From Promicromonospora sp. MEB111 (lineage in GTDB: Bacteria; Actinomycetota; Actinomycetes; Actinomycetales; Cellulomonadaceae), in assembly GCF_030209445.1 (NCBI RefSeq), contig NZ_JARVSD010000001.1, positions 230,505 to 294,504 on the forward strand: a stretch of 64,000 bases of DNA. Direction: 5' to 3'. Position 1 is the first letter of the stretch; every line of letters begins with the position of its first letter. The position numbers and the translations under genes are program-made. The notes under the pieces were generated by a model. The model worked only from the letters and a program-made list of their open reading frames with translations. It was not told the DNA's origin and ran no database searches. This document shows positions 23,097 through 32,600 of the stretch, piece after piece.

Positions 23097-26021
23097 GTGA
23101 GCATGCCCCACAACCCCGACGTCTTTGCCGACCGGCATCTCGGCCCCCGCGGCCGCGAGGTCCGCACCATGCTGGACCAGCTCGGCATCGACACGATGGA
23201 CACCCTCGTCGACCGGGCCGTCCCCAAGGCGATCCGCAGCCAGGCGCCGCTGAACCTGCCGGCCGCCCGCACCGAGGCCGAGGTGCTCGCCCACCTCCGC
23301 GAGCTCGCGGGCAAGAACCAGGTCAAGACCCAGATGATCGGGCAGGGCTTCTACGGCACGCACACGCCCGCCGTCATCCGGCGCAACGTGCTCGAGTCGC
23401 CTGCCTGGTACACGGCCTACACGCCGTACCAGCCGGAGATCAGCCAGGGCCGGCTCGAGGCGCTCCTCAACTTCCAGACCGCGGTCGAGGACCTCACGGG
23501 CCTCGAGATCGCGAACGCCTCCCTGCTCGACGAGGCCAGCGCCGTGGCCGAGGCCGTCGCCCTGATGTGGCGCGCCTCGCGGGCCAAGGAGGGCTACGTC
23601 GTCCTGGACGCCGACCTGTTCGGGCAGTCGCTCGCCGTGGCCCGCGGCCGCGCCGAGGCGATCGGCCTCCCGGTCGTGGTCGCGGACCTCTCGAACGGCC
23701 TGCAGGCGGGCCTCCCCGCCGAGCTGCCGGCCGGCCAGCTGGTCGGCCTCGTGGTGCAGCAGGCCGGGGCCTCCGGCCGCGTGCTCGACGCCCGCGGCGT
23801 GATCGCCGAGGCCAAGGCCGCCGGCGCGCTCGTCACCGTCGCCACGGACCTGCTCGCCCTGACGCTCCTGGCCAGCCCCGGCGAGCTCGGCGCCGACATC
23901 TCGGTGGGCTCCGCGCAGCGCTTCGGCGTCCCGCTGTTCTACGGCGGCCCGCACGCCGCCTACATGGCGGTCAAGAAGGGCCTGGAGCGCCAGCTCCCCG
24001 GCCGCCTGGTCGGCGTCTCCATCGACGTCGACGGCGCCGCCGGCTACCGCCTCGCGCTCGCCACCCGCGAGCAGCACATCCGCCGCGAGAAGGCCACGAG
24101 CAACATCTGCACCGCTCAGGCCCTGCTGGCCATCGTGGCCAGCATGTACGCGGTCTACCACGGCCCGGAGGGCCTCAAGGCGATCGCCACCCGCGTCCAC
24201 ACCCACGCGGCAGACCTGGCGGCAACCCTGAGCGCCGCGGGCGTCGAGATCGAGCACGACACCTTCTTCGACACCATCCGCCTGAACACCCCGGCCAGGG
24301 CGCAGGAGATCGCCCGAGCGGCGGCCGACGCCGGCTACAACCTGTTCGTGCCGGACGCGAACCACGTCCAGATCAGCACGGACGAGACCACCACAGCTCA
24401 GGACGTCGCGGCAGTGACCACCTCCGTCCTCACCACCCTGGGTCTGGAGCCGAACCCCACCGCGGAAGCCGGCACGGTGCAGGGAGCGTCCGCCGACTTC
24501 TCCGCGGACGCAACCCTCCCCGCCGCACTGCGGCGCGAGACCACGTACCTCCAGCACCCCATCTTCCACAGCCACCGCTCCGAGACCAGCATGCTCCGCT
24601 ACCTGCGCAAGCTCTCGGACAAGGACCTGGCCCTGGACCGCACCATGATCCCGCTGGGCTCCTGCACCATGAAGCTCAACGCCACCGCCGAGATGGAGGC
24701 CATCTCCTGGCCCGGCTTCGCGGACATCCACCCGTACGCCCCGGTCGACCAGACCCAGGGCTACACCGAGCTCGTCACCGCGCTGGAGAGCCAGCTCGCC
24801 GAGATCACCGGCTACGCCGCCGTCTCCGTGCAGCCCAACGCCGGCAGCCAGGGCGAGTTCGCCGGCCTGCTCGCGATCAAGGGCTACCACGCGTCGCGCG
24901 GCGAGGAGCACCGCGACATCGTGCTCATCCCGGCGTCCGCGCACGGCACCAACGCGGCCTCGGCGGCGCTCGCGGGCCTGCGCGTCGTGGTGGTGTCCAC
25001 GGCGGACGACGGCGAGATCATGCTCGACGACCTGCGCGCCAAGCTCGACCAGCACGGCCCGCAGGTGGCGGGCATCATGATCACCTACCCGTCCACGCAC
25101 GGCGTGTACGAGGAGCACGTGCGCGAGGTCTGCGACCTGGTGCACGAGGCCGGCGGCCAGGTGTACATCGACGGCGCCAACCTCAACGCGCTGGTCGGCC
25201 TGGCCCGGCCGGGCGAGTTCGGCGGCGACGTCTCGCACCTGAACCTGCACAAGACGTTCTGCATCCCGCACGGCGGCGGTGGCCCCGGCGTGGGCCCGGT
25301 CGCCGTGGCCGAGCACCTCGTGCCCTTCCTCCCGGGTGACCCGACGCCGGGCGTCGGGGCCGGCGAGGCCGGGGCGGCGGGCATCCCCGTGGCCTCGACG
25401 CGCTACGGCTCCGCCGGCATCCTGCCGATCTCGTACGCCTACGTGGCGCTCATGGGGCCGGACGGGCTGACCGAGGCGACCAAGGCCGCCGTCCTCACCG
25501 CCAACTACGTGGCGAGCCGGCTCGACCCGCACTTCCCCGTGCTCTACACGGGCCCGAACGGCCTCGTGGCGCACGAGTGCATCCTCGACCTGCGCAAGAT
25601 CACCGCCGAGACCGGCGTGACCGCGGAGGACGTCTCCAAGCGCCTCATGGACTACGGCTTCCACGCCCCCACCCTCGCGTTCCCGGTGCCGGGCACGCTC
25701 ATGGTGGAGCCCACGGAGTCGGAGGACCTCGCCGAGCTCGACCGGTTCGTCGACGCGATGATCGCCATCCGCGGCGAGATCGACGCCGTCGCGGCCGGCC
25801 GCTGGACCGCCGAGGACTCGCCGCTGCGCGGTGCGCCGCACACCGCGGCGTCGGTCATGACGGACGAGTGGACCAAGCCGTACTCGCGCGAGCTGGCCGC
25901 GTTCCCCGTGGCGAGCCTGCGGGCCGCGAAGTACTGGCCGCCGGTGCGCCGCATCGACGGCGCCAAGGGCGACCGCAACCTGGTGTGCGCGTGCCCGCCG
26001 GTCGAGGCCTTCGCCGAGTGA
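23097..26021 (+). CDS. gcvP: Glycine dehydrogenase (decarboxylating), P-protein
   Basis: 974 residues, matching single-chain P-proteins. It decarboxylates glycine and passes the aminomethyl group to the lipoyl arm of H-protein. N-terminal ([18 protein letters not shown]) and C-terminal halves are both present; the cofactor lysine is K719 in [20 protein letters not shown]. The signatures [11 protein letters not shown] and [10 protein letters not shown] are intact. GTG 23097 is chosen because AGGAG ends 6 nt upstream. An in-frame ATG at 23013 is possible but falls in the riboswitch leader. It is first in gcvP-gcvT-gcvH, with an intergenic palindrome before gcvT. Confidence 0.95.
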   Translation: MSMPHNPDVFADRHLGPRGREVRTMLDQLGIDTMDTLVDRAVPKAIRSQAPLNLPAARTEAEVLAHLRELAGKNQVKTQMIGQGFYGTHTPAVIRRNVLESPAWYTAYTPYQPEISQGRLEALLNFQTAVEDLTGLEIANASLLDEASAVAEAVALMWRASRAKEGYVVLDADLFGQSLAVARGRAEAIGLPVVVADLSNGLQAGLPAELPAGQLVGLVVQQAGASGRVLDARGVIAEAKAAGALVTVATDLLALTLLASPGELGADISVGSAQRFGVPLFYGGPHAAYMAVKKGLERQLPGRLVGVSIDVDGAAGYRLALATREQHIRREKATSNICTAQALLAIVASMYAVYHGPEGLKAIATRVHTHAADLAATLSAAGVEIEHDTFFDTIRLNTPARAQEIARAAADAGYNLFVPDANHVQISTDETTTAQDVAAVTTSVLTTLGLEPNPTAEAGTVQGASADFSADATLPAALRRETTYLQHPIFHSHRSETSMLRYLRKLSDKDLALDRTMIPLGSCTMKLNATAEMEAISWPGFADIHPYAPVDQTQGYTELVTALESQLAEITGYAAVSVQPNAGSQGEFAGLLAIKGYHASRGEEHRDIVLIPASAHGTNAASAALAGLRVVVVSTADDGEIMLDDLRAKLDQHGPQVAGIMITYPSTHGVYEEHVREVCDLVHEAGGQVYIDGANLNALVGLARPGEFGGDVSHLNLHKTFCIPHGGGGPGVGPVAVAEHLVPFLPGDPTPGVGAGEAGAAGIPVASTRYGSAGILPISYAYVALMGPDGLTEATKAAVLTANYVASRLDPHFPVLYTGPNGLVAHECILDLRKITAETGVTAEDVSKRLMDYGFHAPTLAFPVPGTLMVEPTESEDLAELDRFVDAMIAIRGEIDAVAAGRWTAEDSPLRGAPHTAASVMTDEWTKPYSRELAAFPVASLRAAKYWPPVRRIDGAKGDRNLVCACPPVEAFAE

Positions 26022-26042
26022 GCTGTCAGACGGAGCCGCACG

Positions 26043-26084
26043 TGTCAGACGTACGGGTCACCCGGGTGACCTGTACGTCTGACA
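26043..26084. repeat. Intergenic palindromic repeat, copy A (gcvP-gcvT)
   Basis: A 42-nt palindrome with arms beginning TGTCAGACGTAC and centred on CCC/GGG, with one G-T pair. The same core (GGTCACCCGGGTGACC) recurs at 43419 and, with altered arms, at 40683 and 42105. The preceding 15 nt also contain a separate GTCAGACG. Here it sits inside the glycine-cleavage operon. Confidence 0.8.
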
Positions 26085-26108
26085 ACGGGCCGACGAGAGG
26101 ATTGATCC

Positions 26109-27278
26109 ATGGGTGAGGACCGCAAGACCCCGCTGTACGACGAGCACGTGGCGCTCGGCGCCTCGATGACGCCGTTCGGCGGCTGGCTGATGCCGCTGCG
26201 CTACACGTCCGACCTGGCCGAGCACCGGGCCGTGCGCGAGGCCGCCGGCCTGTTCGACCTGTCGCACATGGGCAACATCAACGTGACGGGGCCCGACGCC
26301 GCGGCGTTCCTCGACCACGCCCTCGTCGGCTACATCTCGAAGGTCCGCGAGATGGGCGCGCGCTACTCGATGATCTGCGCCGAGGACGGCAGCGTGCTGG
26401 ACGACCTGATCGTCTACCACCACGCCCCCGGCGAGTACTCCGTCATCGCGAACGCGGCCAACGCCGAGCTCGTGCTGGGCAAGCTGCAGGAGCGCACCGC
26501 CGGGTTCGACGTGGTGCTCAAGGACGTCCAGCCGGGTCAGGCGCTGATCGCGGTGCAGGGTCCGCGGGCCGTCGAGATCATGCTCGCCACCGAGGGCCTC
26601 GTGGAGGACGCCGAGATCTCGGGCGGCACCGCGTTCGCCGACCTCAAGTACTACGCCTGCATGGGCATGCGGTTCCAGGGCGAGCCGCTGCTCGTGGGTC
26701 GCACCGGCTACACCGGCGAGGACGGGTTCGAGCTCTGGGTCCCCGCAGACCGGGCCGTGGCGCTCTGGCGCGCCCTGCTCGCGGCGGGCGAGCCCCTCGG
26801 GCTGGTCCCGGCCGGCCTCTCGGCCCGCGACTCGCTGCGGCTCGAGGCGGGCATGCCGCTCTACGGCCACGAGCTCGACACCACGACCACGCCCTTCGAG
26901 GCGGGGATGGGTCGCGTGGTGCGCCTCGACAAGGTGTCGGACGACGGCACGCCGGTCCCGTTCGTCGGCCGGGACGCCCTGGCCGCGCGCAAGGAGTCGG
27001 CGCCCGCGCGGGTGCTCGTCGGGCTGCGGGGCGAGGGCCGTCGCCCCGCGCGGGCGGACTACGACGTGGTGCAGCGCGGCGTCGGCACCGAGGTGGGGGC
27101 CGTCGTCGGGCGCGTGACGTCCGGCGCGCCGTCGCCCACGCTCGGCTACCCGATCGCGATGGCCTACGTGACGCCCGAGGTGTCGGCCGAGGGCACCGAG
27201 CTCGCCGTCGACGTGCGCGGGCGGGCCGAACCGTTCGTGGTGGTGCCCATGCCGTTCTACCGTCGTCCTCAGAACTGA
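26109..27278 (+). CDS. gcvT: Aminomethyltransferase, glycine cleavage T-protein
   Basis: 389 residues from ATG 26109 (GAGAGG about 8 nt upstream). It transfers the methylene group from aminomethyl-lipoyl H-protein to tetrahydrofolate, releasing ammonia. Family motifs are MTPFGGWLMPLRY, REAAGLFDLSHMG, GRTGYTGEDGFELW and ARDSLRLEAGMPLYGHEL; the last holds the catalytic Asp. The C-terminal barrel domain (RVLVGLRGEGRRPARADY, then GRVTSGAPSPTLGYPIAMAY) is complete. It is separated from gcvP by 87 nt containing palindrome copy A and is 20 nt from gcvH. Confidence 0.95.
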   Translation: MGEDRKTPLYDEHVALGASMTPFGGWLMPLRYTSDLAEHRAVREAAGLFDLSHMGNINVTGPDAAAFLDHALVGYISKVREMGARYSMICAEDGSVLDDLIVYHHAPGEYSVIANAANAELVLGKLQERTAGFDVVLKDVQPGQALIAVQGPRAVEIMLATEGLVEDAEISGGTAFADLKYYACMGMRFQGEPLLVGRTGYTGEDGFELWVPADRAVALWRALLAAGEPLGLVPAGLSARDSLRLEAGMPLYGHELDTTTTPFEAGMGRVVRLDKVSDDGTPVPFVGRDALAARKESAPARVLVGLRGEGRRPARADYDVVQRGVGTEVGAVVGRVTSGAPSPTLGYPIAMAYVTPEVSAEGTELAVDVRGRAEPFVVVPMPFYRRPQN

Positions 27279-27298
27279 CCTACACGCAAGGAGCTGTC

Positions 27299-27670
27299 AT
27301 GGCTGACTTCCCCGAGAACCTGAAGTACACCACCGAGCACGAGTGGCTGGACGGGTCCACCCCCGCCGTCATCGGCGTGACCGACGTCGCCGCCGAGGCG
27401 CTCGGCGACGTGGTCTACCTCGAGCTGCCCGAGGTGGGTGCCACCATCGAGGCGGGCTCCGTGGTGGGCGAGATCGAGTCCACCAAGTCGGTGTCCGAGC
27501 TCTACTCCCCGGTGAGCGGCACCGTCACCGAGGTGAACGCCGAGGCCGTGGACAACCCGGAGATCGTCAACCAGGACCCGTACGGCAAGGGCTGGCTCTT
27601 CAAGGTCGAGGTGTCCGGCACGGGTGAGCTTCTCACCGCCGCCCAGTACGCGGAGCACACCGGGAGCTGA
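27299..27670 (+). CDS. gcvH: Glycine cleavage H-protein (lipoyl carrier)
   Basis: 123 residues from ATG 27299 with AAGGAG upstream. It carries the aminomethyl intermediate between P- and T-proteins on a lipoyl group. The lipoylated lysine is K63 in GEIESTKSVSELYSPVSG. The N-terminal YTTEHEW and ITDVAAE-like (VTDVAAEALGDVVYLELP) stretches are typical. It is last in the gcvP-gcvT-gcvH cluster, which ends at the hairpin 27704-27748. No L-protein or lipoate ligase gene is present in the window. Confidence 0.95.
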   Translation: MADFPENLKYTTEHEWLDGSTPAVIGVTDVAAEALGDVVYLELPEVGATIEAGSVVGEIESTKSVSELYSPVSGTVTEVNAEAVDNPEIVNQDPYGKGWLFKVEVSGTGELLTAAQYAEHTGS

Positions 27671-27703
27671 CCCGGTCCCGGGGTCAGCAGGACCGAGCGG
27701 GCG

Positions 27704-27748
27704 AAATCGCCCCCTTAGGTGCACTTTCGTGCCCTCGGGGGGCGATTT
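27704..27748 (+). terminator. Terminator after gcvH
   Basis: AAATCGCCCCC (27704-27714) pairs with GGGGGCGATTT (27738-27748), with a nested GCAC/GTGC hairpin and a short T run at the end. It lies 34 nt after the gcvH stop and is the most classical terminator in the window. Confidence 0.8.
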
Positions 27749-27880
27749 TGATCTCGGAAAGGTAACAGTCAAGAAGTTCTTTCAGAACCGCGTCATGAAG
27801 TTACGGCGGCCAAGTCCTTCTCATAGCAGCAACCGTAGGCCGGAACCCCAGAACCGGCCGCTGTGTGGAGGAAAACGACC

Positions 27881-28105
27881 ATGACCGCGATGACCCTTGA
27901 CCACCGTCTCCCCAGCCTCACTCGTCGTGAGCGGGTGATCCTGGCGAACCTCACCGAGGACGCCACACTCGAGCAGATCGCTCGACGGCTCTACGTCACC
28001 CGCAACACGGTGAAGACGCAGGTACGCAGTGTGTACCGCAAGCTCGGCGTGTCCTCACGCGCGGAGGCGATCGCCAAGGCGAACGAGTTCGACATCGTCG
28101 CCTGA
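27881..28105 (+). CDS. Small orphan LuxR-type helix-turn-helix protein
   Basis: 74 residues from ATG 27881 (GGAGG about 9 nt upstream). Nearly the whole protein is one GerE/LuxR DNA-binding domain: LTRRERVILANLTEDATLEQ, ARRLYVTRNTVKTQVRSVYR, KLGVSSRAEAIAKA. There is no receiver or ligand domain, so activity may depend on expression level or on partners. It lies after the gcvH terminator with its own 130-nt upstream region, which contains a GGCCG/CGGCC hairpin near 27838-27859. Stand-alone LuxR helices of this size occur in actinobacteria; the target is not evident. Confidence 0.8.
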   Translation: MTAMTLDHRLPSLTRRERVILANLTEDATLEQIARRLYVTRNTVKTQVRSVYRKLGVSSRAEAIAKANEFDIVA

Positions 28106-28220
28106 CACGCAGCAGTTCCCCGACGACGGCGCCATTCCCCAGAGGCGCCGTCGTCGTGCTGTGTCCGGACGTGGTGGCTCGCCGGTCCGGCCGGACGGTC
28201 CGGGTGGAAGACTGCTCGGC

Positions 28221-28646
28221 ATGCAGCAGACCCTTATCGACGTGGTCGCCGCCGCGATCGTGGACGACCTGGACCGGCCCACCCGGCTGCTCGCCGCGCG
28301 TCGCTCGGCGCCGGCGGCGCTCGCCGGCCGCTGGGAGCTCCCCGGCGGCAAGGTCGAACCCGGTGAGGCGCACGTCGACGCGCTGCGCCGTGAGCTCGCC
28401 GAGGAGCTCGGGGTGCGGGTCGACGTGGGCGCCGAGGTACCCGGCCCCGACGACGGCGCGTGGCCCATCACCGAACGGCACCGGATGCGGGTGTGGCTCG
28501 CGCTGCTGGCGCACGGCACGCCCGAGCCTCTGGAAGACCACGACGAGCTGCGCTGGCTCACCGCGGCCGAGCTGGACGACGTGCCCTGGCTCGACGGCGA
28601 CATCCAGATCGTGACGGCCCTCGCGGGCCGGCTCACGAGGGGCTAG
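28221..28646 (+). CDS. Nudix hydrolase (MutT-like)
   Basis: 141 residues from ATG 28221. The Nudix box is intact (GKVEPGEAHVDALRRELAEE, then LGV), with the WELPGG lead-in and the later WLTAAELDDVPWLDGD typical of MutT or CTP-pyrophosphohydrolase-like enzymes. It hydrolyses nucleoside diphosphate-X compounds with a divalent metal. Candidates are 8-oxo-dGTP or modified pyrimidine nucleotides, which sequence alone cannot separate. Its stop codon overlaps that of the convergent ComB-like gene by 4 nt. Confidence 0.88.
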   Translation: MQQTLIDVVAAAIVDDLDRPTRLLAARRSAPAALAGRWELPGGKVEPGEAHVDALRRELAEELGVRVDVGAEVPGPDDGAWPITERHRMRVWLALLAHGTPEPLEDHDELRWLTAAELDDVPWLDGDIQIVTALAGRLTRG

Positions 28647-29464
28647 CGGACGCTCGCGCCGACGTTCCGGCGCCCCCGGGCCGCGGCGACGCGGTGCCCC
28701 AGCGGTACGAACGCGCCGTCCATCAGCACCGGCACCACGTCGGTGGCGTCGACCTCGGTGGCGATCGTGACGTCGTCGGCGAACCCGGAGTCGAGGAGCT
28801 CGCGGCCGCTCGCCGTGCCGCCCACGGAGTCGACGATGTCCCGGGTGCCCTTCCACAGCGTGACCGTGGCCTCGGTCTCGGGGGAGATGCTCACGTCAGG
28901 CAGCATCGCGGTGAGGCGCGCGGCGATGGAGCCGACGGCCAGGTAGTCCTCGAGGGCGGGGCGCAGCGTGTCGTCGGGCCAGCGTTCGCCCACGGGGACC
29001 AGCACGACGTCGTGCCGCTCGGACGCGTCCAGGTGCGCGGCGGCGAGGCCGGCCACGGCCTTCGCGTTGCGCAGGCTGCCGGCGACGATCAGGGCGCCGC
29101 GGTTAGCGATGGTGTGGCAGATCTGCGCGGCGCTGGGCGACGGGATCACGAGGCGCTCGGCGTCGAGGTCCTGCAGTGACGCGGGCGAGATGCTGATGCC
29201 GTCCTCCCACCGCGGGCCGGCGAGGGCCGCGCGCATCGTGCGCGCGAGCCGGGCCGCCCCGGCGGGATCGTGGTACGGGAACGGGTACACGCCGGCGCCC
29301 TGCTCGCAGGCGACGGTGACCGTGGTCGAGAAGGAGAGCACGTCCACCACGACCACGAGCGACGAGCGCGCATCGGTGGCGGTGAGGGCGAGCGCACCGG
29401 AGATGCCCCAGTCCGTGCGCACACGGGCAGGACGTTGGTCGAAGGCCGGGGACGTGTTTGCCAC
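28643..29464 (-). CDS. 2-phosphosulfolactate phosphatase (ComB) family protein
   Basis: 273 residues from GTG 29464. The ComB fold is recognised by VVVVDVLSFSTTVTVACEQG near the start, SPSAAQICHTIANRGALIVA, and LVPVGERWPDDTLRPALEDY. True ComB removes phosphate from 2-phosphosulfolactate in coenzyme M synthesis, a pathway not expected in this organism. Bacterial members are often annotated this way without proof, so the true substrate is unknown. The Asp in VVDVLS and the Ser/Thr cluster after it match the metal site of the family. It is convergent with the Nudix gene. Confidence 0.75.
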   Translation of the reverse strand: MANTSPAFDQRPARVRTDWGISGALALTATDARSSLVVVVDVLSFSTTVTVACEQGAGVYPFPYHDPAGAARLARTMRAALAGPRWEDGISISPASLQDLDAERLVIPSPSAAQICHTIANRGALIVAGSLRNAKAVAGLAAAHLDASERHDVVLVPVGERWPDDTLRPALEDYLAVGSIAARLTAMLPDVSISPETEATVTLWKGTRDIVDSVGGTASGRELLDSGFADDVTIATEVDATDVVPVLMDGAFVPLGHRVAAARGRRNVGASVR

Positions 29465-29619
29465 GAACGCATCGTAGTGTCACCCGAACTCGCCCATGTT
29501 TCGCGTTCAGTGAACAACGTTGCGATTCGGGTGATATTCACACTTTGGTCGTCGGGCCATAACCTCGCCGCGCAACCCTGCCGCAGAACGCTCCCCCCGA
29601 CTCCTCAGAAGGAACGAGC

Positions 29620-32600
29620 ATGCGACGAGTCCTGTCCGGCGCACGGCCGGAAAAGCCGCGAGGAATACTCACCAAAGCGCTGACCTGCACAGTTGCCGCC
29701 GCATTTCTCGTGGCTCCCGCGAACGGCGCGTTCGCGGCGCCGCTCCCCGCACCGGAGGACGTACCGCGCGCCGCGACGGCGCTGACCGCTCCGACGCCGT
29801 TCGCGAGGGCTCCGCTGCCCTCCGGAAGATCCGCGGAGACTTCCGGAGAAGTCACCCCGCTCCGGCTCGACGACGACGGCGACGCCATCGTCACCCGCCG
29901 CGAGGAGCGGCGGATCGCGCCCGGCCTGGAGCTCACGCGGTTCGCGCGGCTGGGCGAGGACGGCTGGCTCAGCGGCGAGATGCTCGTCGCGGACCTCGGC
30001 GCGGCGGGCGCGGACGGGCAGGTACCCCGGGGCACGGTGCGGGTCGGCTACGTGGGCCCGGAGCACGTCGCCGACACCGCCCCGGTCTCCGAGATGGCCT
30101 CCTCCCGCGGCGCGATCGCGGCGATCAACGGCGACTACTTCGACATCAACAACTCGGGTGCCGCTCTCGGCGCGAGCATCGACGACGGCACGCTGGTCAA
30201 GTCCGCGTCGCCGGGCCGGGAGCGCTCGGTCGCGTTCGGGTCGGACGGCGTGGGGCGGCTGGCGCAGATCTTCCTCGAGGGTTCGGTGAGCTGGGCCTCG
30301 GCGTCGGACGCCGACGTCGGCGCCCGTACCGAGGTCCCGGTCAGCGGCCTGAACGTCACGGCCCTGCCCCAGGCCGGGGTGGCCGTGTTCGACGCCGGGT
30401 GGGGCGCCTTCACGCGCACCCGTCCCCTGGCGGCCGGCGAGCAGGGTGTCGAGGTGACGGTCTCCGCGGACGGCACCGTGACCGCCGTCGGGCAGCCCGG
30501 GGACGGGCAGCTCCCGGACGGGACGCGCGCCGTCGTGGCCCGGCCCGGAGCCGCGGCCGACGCGCTGGCCGCCCTGCGGCCGGGCGACCACGTCGACCTG
30601 GCGTACGGCGTCCGCGCCGACGCGGGCGACGTCGCCGTCGCGATCGGCGGCGGCCCGGAGGACCCGCTGCTGGAGGACGGCGAGGTCACCTCCGCGACCG
30701 GCGACCACGTGGAGCTGCGGCACCCGCGGACCGCGGTCGGCTTCGACGCGTCCGGCACCCGCGCGTACTTCGTGGTGATCGACGGCCGCCAGACCCACAG
30801 CATCGGGATGAACCTCTACGAGCTGGGCGAGCTCATGGCCCAGCTCGGTGCCGACGACGCGATCAACCTCGACGGCGGTGGCTCCTCCGAGATGGTCGCC
30901 CGGCTGCCCGGCGACAGCGCCAACACGATCCTGAACAGCCCCTCCGACGGTTACGAGCGGTCCGACGCGAACGGCCTCGGCCTGTACGTCCCCGCGGGGT
31001 CGGGCCGCGTCGCGGCCTACGACGTGCGCACCACGGTCCCGGCGGACGACGCCGACCGCGTCTTCCCCGGTCTGCACCGCACCCTGACCGGCAAGGGGTA
31101 CGACGACGCCATGGGCCCGGTCGCGGCCGAGCCCTCCTCGTGGCGCGCCCGCGACGGGCGGGTCGCCTCCGTGCGCGACGGCGTGGTGACCGGCCGCCGG
31201 ACCGGCAGCACCGTCGTCACCGCGGCGTCCCTGAGCCGCTGGGGTCTTGCCTCCGGGACCACCGAGGTGGAGGTGCTGGGCAGCCTGGTCCGGACCGGTG
31301 TGGACACGCCGGTCGTCGGGCTGGAGGACGCCGACGCGACCGCGTCGCTCGTGCTGACCGGTTACGACGCGCGGGGGTTCTCGGCACCGATCGAGGCACG
31401 GGACGTCACGGTGACGGCGGTCGAGCCGGGCGAGCCCCGGATCGCGGGGGTGCGTGCGACCCGTGAGCCGGTCGCCGAGCTCGTCCCCCAGGCCGACGGG
31501 TCCTTCGAGGTCCGCGCGCTCGCGGCGGTGGGCGGCACGACCTTCGAGCTGACCGTGCCCGGCCCGGCCGGGACGGACCTGACCACCGAGGTGGCCGTGA
31601 CGGTCAGCCTGGAGGAGGACGTCGTCGCCGACTTCGCGGACGCCGCCTCCTGGACCTCGGCGAACGACCGGGCGCCGGGCGGTTCGCTCGCTCCGGCGGC
31701 GGGACACGACGGCGCGGCGGGCCTGCGCATGACGTACGACTTCACACGGTCCACGGCCACGCGCGGCCAGTACGCGGTGCTGCCGGAGGCCGCGGCGGGC
31801 GGGCGCGAGCTGCCCGGCGCGCCCCGCGCGGTGACGATGTGGGTGGACGGCGACGGCCACGGCGCCTGGCTGCGGCTCCAGGTGCGGCAGGGCGACGGCG
31901 TGGTCACGCAGCTCGACGGCCCCGAGGTCACCTGGACCGGCTGGCGGCAGGTCACCTTCCCGGTGCCCGACGGCGTCGCGTTCCCGCTCAGGCTGCAGCG
32001 CGTGCGCGCGCTGGAGACGACGGCGGGCGAGCAGTACACGGGCGCGCTGACCCTGTCGGCGATCGCCGCGCAGGTGCCGCCCGCGGTGGACGCCCCCGGG
32101 ACGCCCCGCGTCGAGGACCCGGTCGTGGCGGCCGACGGCGCCACGGACGACGCGCCCCTGCGGGTGGCCATCCTGTCCGACGCCCAGTTCGTGGCGCGCG
32201 ACCCCGAGTCGGGCGCCGTGGCCGGTGCCCGCGACGCGCTCCGCGAGATCGTCGCCGACGACCCGGACCTGCTGGTCATCAACGGCGACCTGGTGGACGA
32301 GGCCGCCCCCGAGGACTTCGACCTCGCCCGCCGCGTCCTCACCGAGGAGCTCTCCGGCGCGGACTTCCCCTGGTACTACCTGCCCGGCAACCACGAGGTG
32401 ATGGGCGGCTCGATCGCCAACTTCGAGGAGGAGTTCGGCGAGCGGACCCGCGTGCTGGACGTCCCGACCCCGGGTCGGGCGGGTGGTACGACGCGGCTCG
32501 TCATGCTCGACTCGTCCTCGGGCCGCCTGGGCACGGACTTCGCGCAGGTCCGGATGCTCCGTGAGGCGCTCGACGACGCCGCGACCGACCGCGCCGTCAC

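Noticed and set aside
23001..25841. A 946-codon minus-strand frame opposite gcvP
   Set aside because: gcvP is certain from its motifs; the antisense frame is low-complexity and has no recognisable domain.
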